Notes: generated from the letters alone by a model not told the origin. DNA of 64,000 nt from Chamaecyparis obtusa (GCA_027943335.1 BSBK01000970.1:2373501-2437500); one strand, 5' to 3'. Shown: positions 1 through 12,268, counted from the stretch's first letter. Numbers and translations are program-made.

Positions 1-1030
1 CTCTAAAGAAGCAATTGGACAACAAGAACATATGGACACAGAACTGAAAACTTTGAGGGAAAAATTGGAACAGAGCGAAAAAAACATGAGGATGAAAAAG
101 CCTCTTCATTAAGTTTATACAAAAACTTGGAGAATGTGGGACATGAAAACAATAAGTTAAAGAAAGAATTGGAGAATGAGAGGGTAAAAACAAAATGGTG
201 GGAAGAGAAATAAAAAGAGTGGGAAGAGAAAGCAGAGCAAATAAGACAACATGGTGAACACCAGTTCTCAGAAATGAGAGAAGACCTAAAGAAGGCAAAT
301 AATACAATTAAAAATTATGAAAACATCTTGAATGATAATGTAAATAATACAGTCAAGCAAATAAAAAAAATCTTTTGGGGGCAAATAAAGATGTCTGGTG
401 ATAGGTTGTGTGATTGGTTTGAACTGAATGAAACTTTTACAGATGTTTTTGGGAAGCTGAAAGAGCACATTGCGAAGAATAAAAGTTTTTTTCGAAGACA
501 GAAAACTGCAAAGCAGATTATACAAGAAATCAACAGAACCAATGACAGGCATTTGGCAAGTAAGGGAATTCAAGACCATGTTGGTGTAACCATATAGGTG
601 AAATTTGTCTTTCAAATATGTCAGAAACTAACAGAAGTAGATGAAACTCTTGCCTTATTTGGGCCAAAACTCGCCAAGATGAATAGTAAAACAACCAAAT
701 TGATATCTCTTGGTTTGCCAAGTCCTGGACCTGATTACTCATCAATGAATTTCATTGGAAGAGAAGCTTACAAAAAAAAGTTGGAGGACACAATGACGTC
801 TGATTTAGGCAACCTTCCTTAGGACAAAACTCATGAAGGCATTGCAAAGTGCATCAAAACATTCACAAATTTGAATGTAGTAATGGAAGGAACATTGCTT
901 TCAAATCACTCTTCCAAGTATGGATGGTTGATGAAGTTGTAGGTCATTTACTATAACATCACAAATTTTGTCCTTCCAACTGATGAAGAATGGAGCATAC
1001 TAAAGAAACTGACAGAATCATCTTGATCTC
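1..1030 (+). pseudogene. Decayed coiled-coil protein gene fragment, family unknown
   Basis: The plus strand reads as a lysine- and glutamate-rich coiled coil for about 100 residues (repeated EEK, ELEN, EEKAEQ), followed from about 274 by a less regular part with motifs such as LCDWFELNETF (about 400-430) and SLGLPSPGPDYSSMNF (about 708-755). The reading is broken: the frame shifts near 110, and in-frame stops occur near 210 (TAA), at 595-597 (TAG) and at 820-822 (TAG), with another near 940. The last readable motif is PTDEEWSILKKLTES, ending near 1025. The 5' end lies outside the window. I considered XS/XH-domain RNA-silencing proteins, because of the coiled coil, but the conserved residues are not there. 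I do not recognise the family. The fragment could be a host pseudogene or the accessory ORF of an old element. Confidence 0.4.
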
Positions 1031-1365
1031 ATCAATCATAGTATGTGAAAGTACTTTCAGTTTCAATCATCTCTATATCTTTAGTATATATCTTTGATAT
1101 TATCCTAAGTACTAGAGTCTAGAATTGAGTTTAAAGTAACAAGTTTGAACTTTTTTTTTTTAACATGATCAATGTTGCAGTCTTGCAGTTGCAGATGCTA
1201 TTGCCAATGCTAATTTACTAAACCGGCCTATCAAATGCAGAAATGTACAACTAAAGTTGTAAAGATGTTGTAGACTTTTAGCTGTCTTACTAATTTAGAT
1301 TTTGAGACTTCTCACTTCATATTAGGCAAATTGACTTGAAGCTATTGTTGCTCCCTTGTTTCTAT
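1031..1365. other. Non-coding flank left of Copia A
   Basis: AT-rich sequence without an ORF I can support. It ends in TCTAT, which is the left target-site copy of the Copia element that follows; the right copy reads TTTAT at 7260-7264 (one mismatch). Confidence 0.6.
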
Positions 1366-2212
1366 TGTAAGGAAACTCAGGTGTGAAAACAACTTCCTAC
1401 ACTAATCTCTATAGGAGAGTATTGTGCAAATTTTTATAAATCCTTACAATTTCAGATTTGTTAACTACTTTAACAAAGATATTGCAACCACATACAATGC
1501 ATACAGAAAAATAGAGAATGACACAATGATATACCCTGGGGAAAACCTTTCAGTAAAAAACCCCAGCACTCCAAAACCTGCACAATGTATTATCTTCAAC
1601 ACAAATATTACAATACACTTGCAATGCAAGTTCTTTCAGGAAATGAGAGACAAAGCCAACAAGACTTAAACTTCTGTTATATCTCTCCCATAGGAGCAGC
1701 ATCATATATATAGACTCCTTTGAACCCAAAAATGGGCACAACCACCAAGATCCATGCACAAAGCCACATGTACACAGTTGTTACATGCAATCCCAAGAAT
1801 AGGCATCCATCCCTAGAATAGACTATGATAGCTTGTCATAGAATCCGCCAAAAATAACGGTCACAAGAGAAGTGTAAGAGAATCTGTCATACCAACCTAT
1901 TTTTGGCATATTCTCTTACACACACCAACCATTGCTTCTTGGGCGCCCAAATAGGCCCAAGTCATAAGATGCTCTTACACCTGTCATAGCACATTCCTTA
2001 AATAGTTCTTACGTATCATAGAAATTCGTCATGACCGTTTTAGTCATGATCTCCTTACGTACAAGATGTCGACACATCAAGTAGAGTGACACATCAACAT
2101 GCCAACTAGACATGTACACTCACACTTAATTACATTATTTGCAAAAAATATATTTACAAAACAAATAATAAGAATAGGAATTATCCAAGGTTGAGATACC
2201 TTATTCCTAACA
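1366..2212 (-). repeat. Copia A 3' LTR
   Basis: This 847-bp direct repeat matches 6413-7259 end to end without length change. On the plus strand it starts TGTAAGGAAACTC and ends TTCCTAACA, so the element-sense termini are TGTTAGG and CCTTACA. As the copy next to the purine tract it is the 3' LTR of a minus-strand element. Confidence 0.93.
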
Positions 2213-2223
2213 TTCTCCCACTT
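2213..2223 (-). promoter_or_regulatory. Copia A polypurine tract
   Basis: On the minus strand AAGTGGGAGAA sits directly before the LTR start TGTTAGG. This is where plus-strand DNA synthesis would be primed. Confidence 0.8.
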
Positions 2224-2264
2224 GTCGAACACCTTGTAAGAGCAACAGGAACATAACAAGAACT

Positions 2265-4058
2265 TTAACCACTATAGGCCAAAAGGCCCATAGAATCCGA
2301 ACACCATCTAAACTTCTCAGTGCCCACTGGTTTCATTAATGCATCTGCAACATTCTTCATAGTATCTACCTTCTCCAAATTTACCTTTCCATCTTCCACC
2401 ATATCTCTCACAAAGTGAAACTGCACATCAATGTGCTTCGTTCTGGCATGGAAAGTTGGATTCTTTGCAAGGAAAATAGCGCTCTAACTGTCACACCAAA
2501 TAGTAATTTGTTCTGCATCAAAACCAAAATTAGAACATAATCTTCTAAGCCAAATGGCTTCTTTACAAGCATGAATAGCAGCCATGTACTCAGCTTCTGT
2601 AGTGGACAAAGCAACCACAAGTTGTCACTTACTCATCCAACTGATGGCACCACCAAACATAGTGAACACATAAGCACTGGTGGATCTCCTGCTATCAATA
2701 TCACCTACCCAATCTAAATCCACAAACCCATGAATACAAACTGAATGCAAAGATCCAAAAGAGTTACCATGATAACATATGGAGTAATCTGATGTACCCC
2801 TCAAATATTTGAATACTCACTTAACTGCATCCCAATGTACCCGTCCAAGATTAGCCATAAACTGACTCAGGACTCCCACTACTTGGGCAATGTCTGGTCT
2901 AGTACAAACCATAGCATACATAAGACTGCCAACTGCACTAGCATAAGGTACTCTACTCATGTCCTCCACCTCAGTAGGAGATTTTGGAGAATCATCTACA
3001 GATAACTTTGTTCCCATAGAAATAGGATCACATAGTGGTCTACAATCTGCCATGCTGAACCTATCCAACACAGACTTCACATACTTACTCTGACTCAACC
3101 AAAGTTTTATGTTAGACCTGTCTCTACTGATTTCCATACCCAAGATGTACCTAGCTGCCCCAAGATCTTTCATCTCAAACTGTGCTAACAACTGAGATTT
3201 AAAATCAGAAATCATACCCTTACCCTTCCCAAACAGCAACATATCATCAACATATAATGCAACAATAAGAAGGCGATCATTTTCAACTCTAAAATAAACA
3301 CAATGATCTGATTTTGATCTTACAAATCTAATTAACAACACAAAGGCATCAAACTTAAGGTACCACATCCTAGGAGATTGCTTCAAACCATATAAAGATT
3401 TATTTAATTTGCAAACTAAGGATTCTTTACCTTTAACAATGTAGTGCTCAGGCTGTGACATATAAATCTCTTCCTCCAAATCACCATGAAGGAAAGTTGT
3501 CTTCACATCCATCTGTTCTATCTCTAAATCATATGATGTAGCAAGAGATAACAAAAATCTAATGGATGTCAACTTTGCAACAGGAGAGAATATTTCACCA
3601 CAATCTATTCCCTCTACCTGTGAATACCCCTTTGCAACCAATCGAGCTTTATACCTTTCAACACTGCTATCTGCACAGAATTTCTTCTTGAACACCCATT
3701 TACAGCCAACATATTTTCTCCCTTTAGGCAAAGGTACAAGGTCCCAAGTTTTTCTTTTCTCCAATGAAGCCATCTCATCATTCATAGCCTCAATCCAGGA
3801 ACCTGCATCTTCCATGCCCAAAGCCTCTTTCACAGATCTAGGCTCATCAGTGTTAGTAATCAAAGCAAAGGCACAACTGGAATCTAACATAGAATAACCA
3901 AACCTTTCTGGTTGCTTTCTTTCTCTCATGGATCTCCTCAAGGGCTGAGGTTGAGGTTGTTCTTCCTCTTCTTCCAAACTATCAGAGCTGCTAGAGCTCT
4001 CCTCATCATTAGAACCAACATGGTCTCTCTGTTCAGTCTTCTTAGGGGTAGGAGGCAA
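2265..4058 (-). pseudogene. Copia A reverse transcriptase and RNase H (pol C-terminal part)
   Basis: Continues the single polyprotein frame after a stop at 4059-4061. The open part 2817-4058 (413 residues) starts with an acidic serine-rich linker, then gives the Copia RT: WDLVPLPKGRK near residue 105, motif A QMDVKTTFLHGDL near 182 and the catalytic YVDD box at 269-272. RNase H follows across a stop at 2817-2819 and contains FVDLDWVGDIDS, ALSTTEAEYMAA and TKHIDVQFHFVRD. More stops lie at 2625-2627 and 2484-2486; the natural stop is TAA at 2265-2267. RT and RNase H catalytic residues that I can see are kept. The stops fit CAG to TAG and CGA or TGG to TGA changes. RT copies the element RNA in virus-like particles and RNase H removes the RNA strand. 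Confidence 0.92.
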
Positions 4059-5387
4059 CTAAACAACATCTTTTTCCTTTTCTTTTTCATCTGGTTGTAG
4101 CACAATAGGAGAAGATGTTAGCTCTCTGAAAATAACATTTCTACTATACAACACCTTACTAGTCACGTGATCCCAAAGCTTGTATCCTTTCACACCAACA
4201 CTGTATCCGATGAAAATACATTTAACAGCTTTGTTTTCCAACTTAGATCTTTTCTCCTTTGGAACATGTGCATAAGCTTCACAACCAAAAACACAAAGAT
4301 TTCTAATTAAAGGCTTCTTACCAGACCAAACCTCCATGGGTGTCTTACCAACAAGGGCTGATGTAGGAGATTTGTTAACCAGATAGCAAGCAGTGGCCAC
4401 AGCTTCAGCCCAAAACCTTTTTTCTAAACCAGCTCTACTAAGCATACTCCTAGCCTTATCCATCAGTGTCCTATTCATTCTCTCTGCAACTCCATTTTGT
4501 TGTGGGGTATAAGGAGTTGTCTTATGCCTCTCGATACCTTGTTCTTTACAGAACTGTTCAAACTCTGCTGAGCAAAACTCACCACCATTGTCAGTTCTCA
4601 CACACTTAATCTTCTTACTAGTCTAATTCTCTACAAGAGCTTTAAATTCCTTGAACCGACTAAAGACTTGTGTCTTACTTTTAAGAAAATAAATCCACGT
4701 CCTTCTACTATAATCATCTATGAAAGATACAAAAAATATAGACTTGGAGATTGAAGGAACTTTTACAGGACCAAATACATCAAAATGAATAAGATCCAAA
4801 ACATCAGAAGATTTGTGAGAACTAGAGTAAAACTGAACACGATTTTGTTTACCATAGACATAGTGTTCGCAGAAGTTGAACTCGAGATTGCAATCATTTA
4901 ACCCCTCAATGAGATTTTTATTTTTCAGGGTTCTGAGACCCTTTTCACCAATGTGGCCAAATCTCATATGCCACAACATTGTCTTTTCTGCAGGAAGCTT
5001 ACCTTCCAAAGTGTTTGCACTACCATCAGAACCAATAGCCACAGACTTCTTCACTGCTTGTTTAGATGGTGAGGATGAAGAACTATTACATAGAGGAATA
5101 CATGCATCTAGCTAAAATAAGGTACCTCTCCTAGTACCCCTTGCAAGCACTATCAATCCTCTCATCATCTTGCATCCTTCTTTCAAAAAAACTTGCACAC
5201 CTACATCATTCAGCATACTTACAGATAATAGGTTTCATGCCAAACCTGAAATGTGCATAACTCTGTTGATTCCCTTTACTCATCCATCAGGAAATTTGAT
5301 AGTGACCCTTCCGCGTCCAACTATCTTTAGGTGAGAATCATCACCCAAGTACACCTTTCCACCATCGAACTCTTCATATTTTGAGAA
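4059..5387 (-). pseudogene. Copia A integrase region
   Basis: Same frame as gag and RT. From about 5387 to 5055 it is interrupted by stops at 5280-5282, 5235-5237 and 5112-5114, but protease-integrase linker motifs (YLGDDSHLKIVG, NLLSVSML) remain readable. The 4623-5054 part holds the integrase zinc-binding region LWHMRFGHIG and FCEHYVYGKQ; the usual second cysteine (CEHCVYGKQ in the family) is tyrosine here. Core catalytic residues are visible: D in HFDVFGP, D in RTDNGGEF (4580-4600), E in NGVAERMNRT. A stop at 4623-4625 replaces a position that is normally glutamine. The enzyme would insert element cDNA into chromosomes. The copy is inactive because of the stops and the lost cysteine. Confidence 0.9.
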
Positions 5388-6263
5388 CTAGTTTTGATGA
5401 GAGGTCATGTGAAAAGATGCACCTGATTCAACCAACCACACATCATCAGATGCATGGGCTGCCAAAGCTGTGATGAATGTATCGCCATCTTCTTGAGATC
5501 TTTCTGAAGCTGAATCTGAACCTTTCTTCTTCTTCTTCGGCTCTTTGCAGTCTTTACGGAAATGCCCAGATTTATCACAGTTCCAACATTTTGCCTTGGA
5601 CTTATTGGAAGTCTTTGACTTCCCACAGGATTTGGATCTACCCTTATTATCAGACTTATTGTCATTTTTCTTCCCTCTTTTAGTGGATCTCCCACGAACA
5701 ACAAGGGCTTCTTTTTCCGAAACGGAAGCCTTTCTCCGCATCTCCTCTGATAGCAGCGAAGACACCACATCATCCATTTTAAAGGTGACTAAAGTGCTTC
5801 CGAGAGCCATCACAAGATGGTCCCATGAATCTGATAAAGAACACAAAAGTGTGTAGCAATGATCCTCCTCCTCTAACTTGACACTAGCTAATGTCAATTG
5901 TGCAGCCAGTAGATTAAATGCATTTAAATGATCCGTTAAGGATCCACCTTCCTCCATTCACAAAGAGTACAACTTCTTCCTCAAGAACAACTTGTTCACC
6001 AGAGATTTGGCCTGATACACGGCCGCAAGTCTTTCCCATAAACTATTTTCAGTTTTCTCATCTAGAACATTCAGAAGGATTGCATCGGTTAAACAGAGTC
6101 TTATGAGACCCTTATCTTTACGGTCTTTGATATCCCAATCTGCTTGAGCTATAGTTGCTGGTCTTGTAGCATTTGAAGTCACTTCCCATAGGTCACGATC
6201 TTCCAACATGTCTTCCATCTTGAGTTTCCACAACTCAAAATTAGTGCCATTAAATTTCTCCAC
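5388..6263 (-). pseudogene. Copia A gag with zinc knuckle and start of protease
   Basis: Begins at ATG 6263 with MEKFNGTNFELWKLKMED, the usual N-terminus of this Copia gag type (UBN2/DUF4219-like region). An in-frame TGA at 5958-5960 sits just before MEEGGSLTDH, where relatives have arginine, so CGA to TGA is likely. The gag continues with a CCHC zinc knuckle, CWNCDKSGHFRKDC, then a basic stretch, and reaches the protease motif VWLVESGASFHMT near 5427. The protease active site is normally DSG; here the aspartate codon is GAA (glutamate) at 5427-5429. The part ends at TAG 5388-5390, where relatives have tryptophan. Gag would form the particle and bind element RNA; the protease would cut the polyprotein. 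Confidence 0.92.
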
Positions 6264-6398
6264 CTATATTCTTCCATATGATGAACTTGCCATCTCAATC
6301 TGCAAATAAGATTCAGAATACTCTACAAAAAACTCCCACTCAAACTTGAGATTAGCTCAAAAAACCCTACCCAACAACTAGGATCAAAAGTTGATCAA

Positions 6399-6410
6399 GC
6401 TCTGATACCA
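6399..6410 (-). promoter_or_regulatory. Copia A primer binding site (initiator Met tRNA)
   Basis: On the minus strand TGGTATCAGAGC begins two bases after the 5' LTR end. It is the complement of the 3' end of plant initiator methionine tRNA, the usual Copia primer. Confidence 0.92.
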
Positions 6411-6412
6411 TT

Positions 6413-7259
6413 TGTAAGGAAACTCAGGTGCGGAAATAGCTTCCTACGCTAATCTCTATAGGAGAGTATTGTGCAAATTCTTATAAATCCTTACAATTTC
6501 AGATTCGTTAACTACTTTAACAAAGATATTGCAACCACATACAATGCATATAGAAAAATAGAGAATGACACAATGATAAACCCTGGGGAAAACCTTTTGG
6601 TAAAAAACCCCAGCACTCCAAAACCTGCACAATGTATTATCTTCAACACAAAGATTACAATACACTTGCAATGCAAGTTCTTTCAGGAAACGAGAGACAA
6701 AGCCAACAAGACTTAAACTTCTGTTATATCTCTCCCATAGGAGCAGCATCATATATATAGACTCCTCTGAACCCAAAAATGGGCACAACCACCAAGACCC
6801 ATGCACAAAGCCACATGTACATAGTTGTTACATGCAATCCCAAGAATAGGCATCCATCCCTAGAATAGACTATGACAGCTTGTCATAGAATCTGCCAAAA
6901 ATAATGGTCACAAGAGAAGTGTAAGAGAATCTGTCATACCAACCTATTTTTGGCATATTCTCTTACACACACCAACCACTTCTTCTTGGGTTCCCAAATA
7001 GGCCCAAGTCATAAGATGCTCTTACACCTGTCATAGCACATTCCTTAAATAGTTCTTACGCGTCATAGGAATCCGTCATGACCGTTTCAATCATGATCTC
7101 CTTACGCACAAGATGCCAACACATCAAGTGGAGTGACACATCAACATGCCAACTGGACATGTACACTCACACTTAATTACATTATTTGCAAAAAATACAT
7201 TTACAAAACAAATAATAAGAATAGGAATTATCCAAGGTTGAGACACCTTATTCCTAACA
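6413..7259 (-). repeat. Copia A 5' LTR
   Basis: This 847-bp copy of the LTR at 1366-2212 lies next to the primer binding site, so it is the 5' LTR of the minus-strand element and would hold its promoter. Confidence 0.93.
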
Positions 7260-7742
7260 TTTATAAAAGGGAATTCAGGGACATGGGCTTAGGGTAATGA
7301 AATTGAAATTGGGCAATGTGCCAAATTGCCAATGGGTATTGAGTCATTGAATTTTGTAAACAGAATCACAGAGTTGTGTTCTTACTAGTCTTAATTAATG
7401 AATGAATTGTTACATTGTATCATATTTGTAATTAAATTAATAAGAATCAGTATTTCTAACTCTAAGAATTGTAACATATGAATTGTTATGTTGTCAAAAA
7501 AATTAATGAAAAATCTACAAGAATTGTACCATATGAGCTGAATAATGCAAATGAAAACCATTATTAATTGTGGAATTGAATCTTGATGACATTATCAACC
7601 ACATTCATATTTTTGACATTAGAATATGCTATTATGCATGATTGATGATGAGATACAGAAACTGACAGTAGACTTCAGGAAAAAGCTTAATAAATACCTA
7701 GGACCCACTAATTCTACAACAGTTCAAATTCAAGCTGCCACA
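7260..7742. other. Non-coding stretch between Copia A and the hAT remnant
   Basis: AT-rich sequence starting with the right target-site pentamer TTTAT. No coding or repeat signal seen. A hAT terminal inverted repeat may lie here but I could not pair it with the other side. Confidence 0.5.
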
Positions 7743-10473
7743 TCATATCATCATTGGGATCGTCAGATTCAATGCCATCAACTTCATATCTTCCTTGGTT
7801 CTTCGATATGTTTTCTTCACTTTGCATACACCGCTTAACTGATGTTCATCGCTAGCAGTACCACATGAGTCAATGACATCATTGTCTCTGGCATTCCCAC
7901 TCCTAGTCCCACTTTGGTTTGAAATGTTGCCCAACCCTCTTCCTTGACATTTCTTCCTCCATAATTTCAGTGCCCTTTCATAAGGAAAAGTATTGACTTC
8001 ATACCTAGATGTATAGAGCCTCAAGCAATTTTCCAGATTCTTGTCTAGTTTGTTTCTTAGCTTTCACTTTAGGAATCCCAAAGCACTGAAAACTCTCTCA
8101 TCCTCCACTGACCCCAATATCATTGTCAGACATAAATCAACAAGCTTGAAATATTCTGATATTGTATCAATCAACAATTCACTCTCAGCTAGAATTTTTG
8201 AAATCCTTGATACCGATCCATCTTCACGAGGGTTTTGCATAATATTATATTGTTCCCTCATTATTAGTGAAAAATGACCTGATTTTGCTCACAAACAATT
8301 TCCATCTAAAATTCCATTTAGAGTTACTCCATTTAACTCTTTGGTTTTGCAGAAATGATCTATCAAAGTTAGTAGCCTAGCTTTAAAATCTTTTGGATTG
8401 TTCATACTCTAATATTGAGGAAACACAATAGCCATGGATTCAAGTAGTTTGACTAGAGGGAATCTTGCTCTAATATGTGAGGAAAGATCATAGGCAATGT
8501 TCTTCACAGAAGTTGTTACAAACTCAACGATCTTGGTAAAGTCTTCCCTTTTAATACTTAATACTCACCTCCTGGGGTTCTTTCCTGGTTCCTTAGACTC
8601 GATCCTGGCAAAGTAGTGCATTGGTGTCTAAACTTTGTGAACTTCTGCACATAACTCCCCGTTTGAACTATTTTTTAAAAATTTATCAGGATTGTCCAAA
8701 TCTGTGATTTTTAGCCATCTGATAAATTTTACATCATCGACACATAATTGATAAAGATTATCAAGCGTCATGCATGTCAATTTACGCAGCGAAGCATATT
8801 CTGCAATATACATAGCTCTTTGCTGGGCCTTTTTCATTAAACTTCTCATTTCCTCAAGCATGGGGAGAATACCTGCTAATGTTAATAGTGTCTCTACATT
8901 ACTTAACATTGCCAGCAGCACAGGAAATTTTGGTTGCCCTACTTTTTCACGACTTGAGTTCATTAGACCAAGCAACGATTGATATTCTGAAAAAAATCGA
9001 TGTGCTGGTCCATCCAAAGAGATCCATTTGGTATCATTATCCTTAAGAAGCTTGTTCTCATCGGTTAGTCCTTCGGCAAAGTGTTGAAATTCCCTCAATT
9101 ATTTCAAACTTTGACAGAAGTATTGGTAGAGCTCTTTGATTAAAGCTTCAATTTTTTGTACTGGACCATGCTTGCTGACAACTCCAAAAGCTAGATTCAT
9201 TCTGTGGGCCATGCAGTGAATGGGAGTAACGTAGGGTGCACAAGAAGATTATATCTTTGTGCAAAGACCACCCCTATGGCCTTGCATTACTGAAGCTCCA
9301 TCCACTCCAACACACACCAGCTTTTTGGAAATGGTCATGTCATTTATACCTCCATATTCAATTAGAGAACTCTTTACTAGTTCAAATAAATTTTCCACGA
9401 TCGCATTATCCCTCATTTCAGCAACGGTTAGTAGATGAGGTTGGAGAAAAAAAAATTGTACTGTATAAACATGCATGCATACCTAGGAAGTATTGTCTAC
9501 TATTGTAACCTCGTCTAAAGACAATGCAATAAAATTTGACTCTTTAATTTTTGCCTTTAGATCCTCTTTTTCAACCTCGGCAAGACAACTTACCCATTCC
9601 CATCCACTGTTTACTGACCAGTGACTGTTAGGATAGTTATGAACTTTTAGAAAGTGTAATAAAGCACTCAATGATGGGTAGTCTGTCATAGGATGCCCTC
9701 TACTCAAAATATTAAACACAACACTTAACTAAACAACTTTTCCCATTAGTTCTACTTCCAATGCTTTTCCAAAACAAGCTTCAATAGAGCCTTTAACTTC
9801 ACCAGGCTTTGTCTTTATATTATGCTGAAATTCATATAATTCTGCATTCCTAACATGCCGAGATTCCTCCTTTATTTTCCATCTTATCACTGATTTTTGA
9901 AGTCCATCTATGGTTTTCTTTTCGTAAACTTTACCCATATGCTTCTCTATGGTTTCAATTTTTAGCTAGCAACCTCTTTTCCTTCCTATTTATCTGGCTA
10001 CAAATCTTACATCTGTATTCTACCAGAGACTCCCCTTCAATTGGATTATCCACTAGTTCAATAAATGGATACTTTGACACCCATTCTACTTGAAAATTGC
10101 TCGACAGATCCCACAATCTATCATTCTTTGATTTGTATTTTCTTTTCTTCCCTGCACCATCATCTTCTCTGACATTCTCAATCTCATCCAAGTCGATTAT
10201 ATAATTATGGCTACTCTGGGTATTTAATTGAAAATATTCTTCAAGTTCATCGTTATCTAAGATATTAGGTTCGTTGACTTCTTCAATATGTCATGTAGGT
10301 TCAGCCTTAGGTTGTGAATCTTGAAAATCTTCTTGTGATGAAGTAGCTTCCCGATTTTGGCCAGAAACATTTCCAACACCATGACCAAAGTATGATGATA
10401 AGGTTCTGCATTTTATTAGCCTCTCTTGGCTTTCCCCATATGCCAGAGCCTTACCCTTATTCTTGTTCGACAT
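7743..10473 (-). pseudogene. Broken hAT-superfamily transposase (ZNF862/KIAA1586-like type)
   Basis: The minus strand encodes about 900 residues of a transposase-like protein. It starts at ATG 10473 (MSNKNKGKALAYGE). A BED-like zinc-finger part follows (YRCKICSQ near 10010, then a histidine in EKHMGKVYEKK). The RNase H-fold core shows IALSLDEVTIVDN near 9500 and CVGVDGASVMQG near 9280, as in hAT transposases with a DUF4371-type core. A long helical part follows (8628-9098, KDNDTKWISLDGPAHRFF). The C-terminal dimerisation region holds MILGSVEDERVFSALGF near 8080-8115. One frameshift lies between 9955 and 9938; otherwise the frame holds but is cut by stops near 9727, 9480, 9100, 8626 and 8280. 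It cannot make an active enzyme. Terminal inverted repeats and target duplication were not found. Confidence 0.75.
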
Positions 10474-11410
10474 CTTGATTCTTCAACAAAATAAAGGCTA
10501 CCAACCTACCAGTGAAAAAAAAATGTTTACTTGTTGAAGAAGTGACAAATGAAAAATAGAACTATAATATATAATGTTTACATAGTCGCAGAATAATAAT
10601 CACTTACCTTTGCCTCAAATTCAATTGTAGTCGAACTCGCCAAAGCAGTCAAGACTCAATAGTATGAACTTCACTATCGATCAAATTGAACTGATCCAAA
10701 TTATGTACAATAACACTGATGTATGAATGTATTTATACTAATCTTTTTTGGTGAATTGGGCGGGAGGTATTAGGTCGGTGTCCAAATATTTGGCGAAGAA
10801 TGTGTAATTATAATGCATCTTGTGTTATTTCCTAGGTGATTATGGGTCGTCCAATACCTTAGTATGATTAATAAAGGTGGCGAAAACCCATCGGTTTGAG
10901 ACACACATCCATAAAATGGCTGGCGAAGTTAGGGCCACCTAAAAATATATATATATAACTATTGGAAAATATAGGCCGTCCATTTGGGGCTGCTTTGAAA
11001 TTATAGGTGAATGATAAAAATATATCGTGCCCAAAATGTATATGCCATTGGCAATAATGTGAAAGAAATGGACAAAATTTAATAAACTGCTAGGTGATGG
11101 ACTTGGGCATTAGACCCAATTTTAATAAATGCGGGGTGATAGGGTCACTCCCATATGGGAAAAATATTTGACAATTCACGGGTTGCTGACAGGCAACATT
11201 CACCAAATGGTGAATAATCGTCACTAAAGTTTTCGCTAGTTAGAAGTCAGATCTATCTTACCTATCTCTTGCTAGTTCTCGTTCGATCAAGTTCAGGATT
11301 AGTTGTCTCTCTGTGCTCTGTTCGATCAAGTTTGGAGCCATATCTCTACCTTGACATCATCATTCTTTGACATAATGTGTTCCCAAATCGCTCACACATT
11401 AGTAAAAAAT
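10474..11410. other. Non-coding stretch upstream of the hAT remnant
   Basis: No ORF I can support. It contains short GC-richer phrases (TGGCGAAG, GGCCGTCC) and probably holds the 5' leader and end of the hAT element, but I could not define the end. Confidence 0.4.
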
Positions 11411-12268
11411 GGGCAAATGTAATCACCCAAAAATGGTCTAGTAAACCTTGAGCTCCACTCTAACATTAAACATTTAAAATACTAGACTTTATCTTATGCT
11501 TAATCAAGTTTGCATATTGATTTAATCTCTTATTTCTTGATCAAATCATCACTTTAATCAATTTATTTGATGATATCTTAAAAGTTTGACCACTTTATCT
11601 TAAGCTTTGTATAATTAAAAGAACATGTCCCCTTTTAATTAAATAAAATCTACTTTAGCCTATGTGTAATCTCTTTTGCCTCTTAACCCTCACCACTCAT
11701 TTATACCCAATCATTCATGTCCATAGAATTTGCCTCTTAATAATCTTGTGACCTAAAGTCAAAATAGGGATTATTCTCCATCCTTGGATTTTGCCTCTTA
11801 ATCTTGACCGTCCACTCATTTCTAAATTCTTTAAAAGGAGGCTCTCTCCTCACTCTTGCATACCTAACCCTAGATTTTATACTTATGTTATTATTTTGTT
11901 TACTTGCATTCTTAAATAATTCTCTTGCATTCTTAGCTTAATATTTCATTATTGCATTTAGCTTTAATCACATAGCTTAAGTAGGAGGAATTATAATCTT
12001 GTTAGATTAGCTTTAGTTTCTTGTTCTTGCATTTTCATTCTAGCTTAAATCTTGCATTTCATTTAGATCTTCTCTCATTCTTGCATCTTTATTTGAATCT
12101 TCCATTCTATGGTGCACCTTGCAAGGGTTGCTTATTGAGGTTCATTTGAGAGCCATTATCCATAATGTTTACATTCTTGCACATCATGTATAAGAAGCTA
12201 TAAGCCACCTCTTGAGATTTAATCTTCATAGATTCTCTCAAGTATAATGGTTTAGAGAACTTTGTCAC
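11411..12268 (+). repeat. LTR-like sequence beginning TGTAATCACC
   Basis: Starts TGTAATCACCCAAAAATGG, close to the terminus of the palindrome at 40078 (TGTAATCACCTAAAATTGG). It has an AT-rich U3-like body and a TATA-like TTTAAAAGGAGG near 11830 followed by CT-rich sequence, as in plant LTRs. No coding part or second copy is present. The right edge is set where Copia B begins and is not a true LTR end. A solo or truncated LTR is my best reading. Confidence 0.45.

Larger units (their letters stand above)
1366..7259 (-). mobile_element. Copia A: near-complete Ty1/Copia LTR retrotransposon
   Basis: A 5.9-kb element on the minus strand. It has two equal LTRs (847 bp each) that begin TGTTAGGAAT and end CCTTACA in element sense, a Met-initiator primer site, gag-protease-integrase-RT-RNase H in Copia order, and a purine tract before the 3' LTR. 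Flanking pentamers TCTAT and TTTAT differ at one base and are probably the target duplication. By eye the two LTRs differ at roughly 35-40 positions (about 4-5 percent), mostly transitions, so it is not a recent insertion. The polyprotein frame is never shifted but holds ten stops, so the copy is not autonomous. Confidence 0.93.

Noticed and set aside
1..1030. Assignment to XS/XH-domain RNA-silencing proteins
   Set aside because: Only the coiled coil is shared; the XH core motif is not present.
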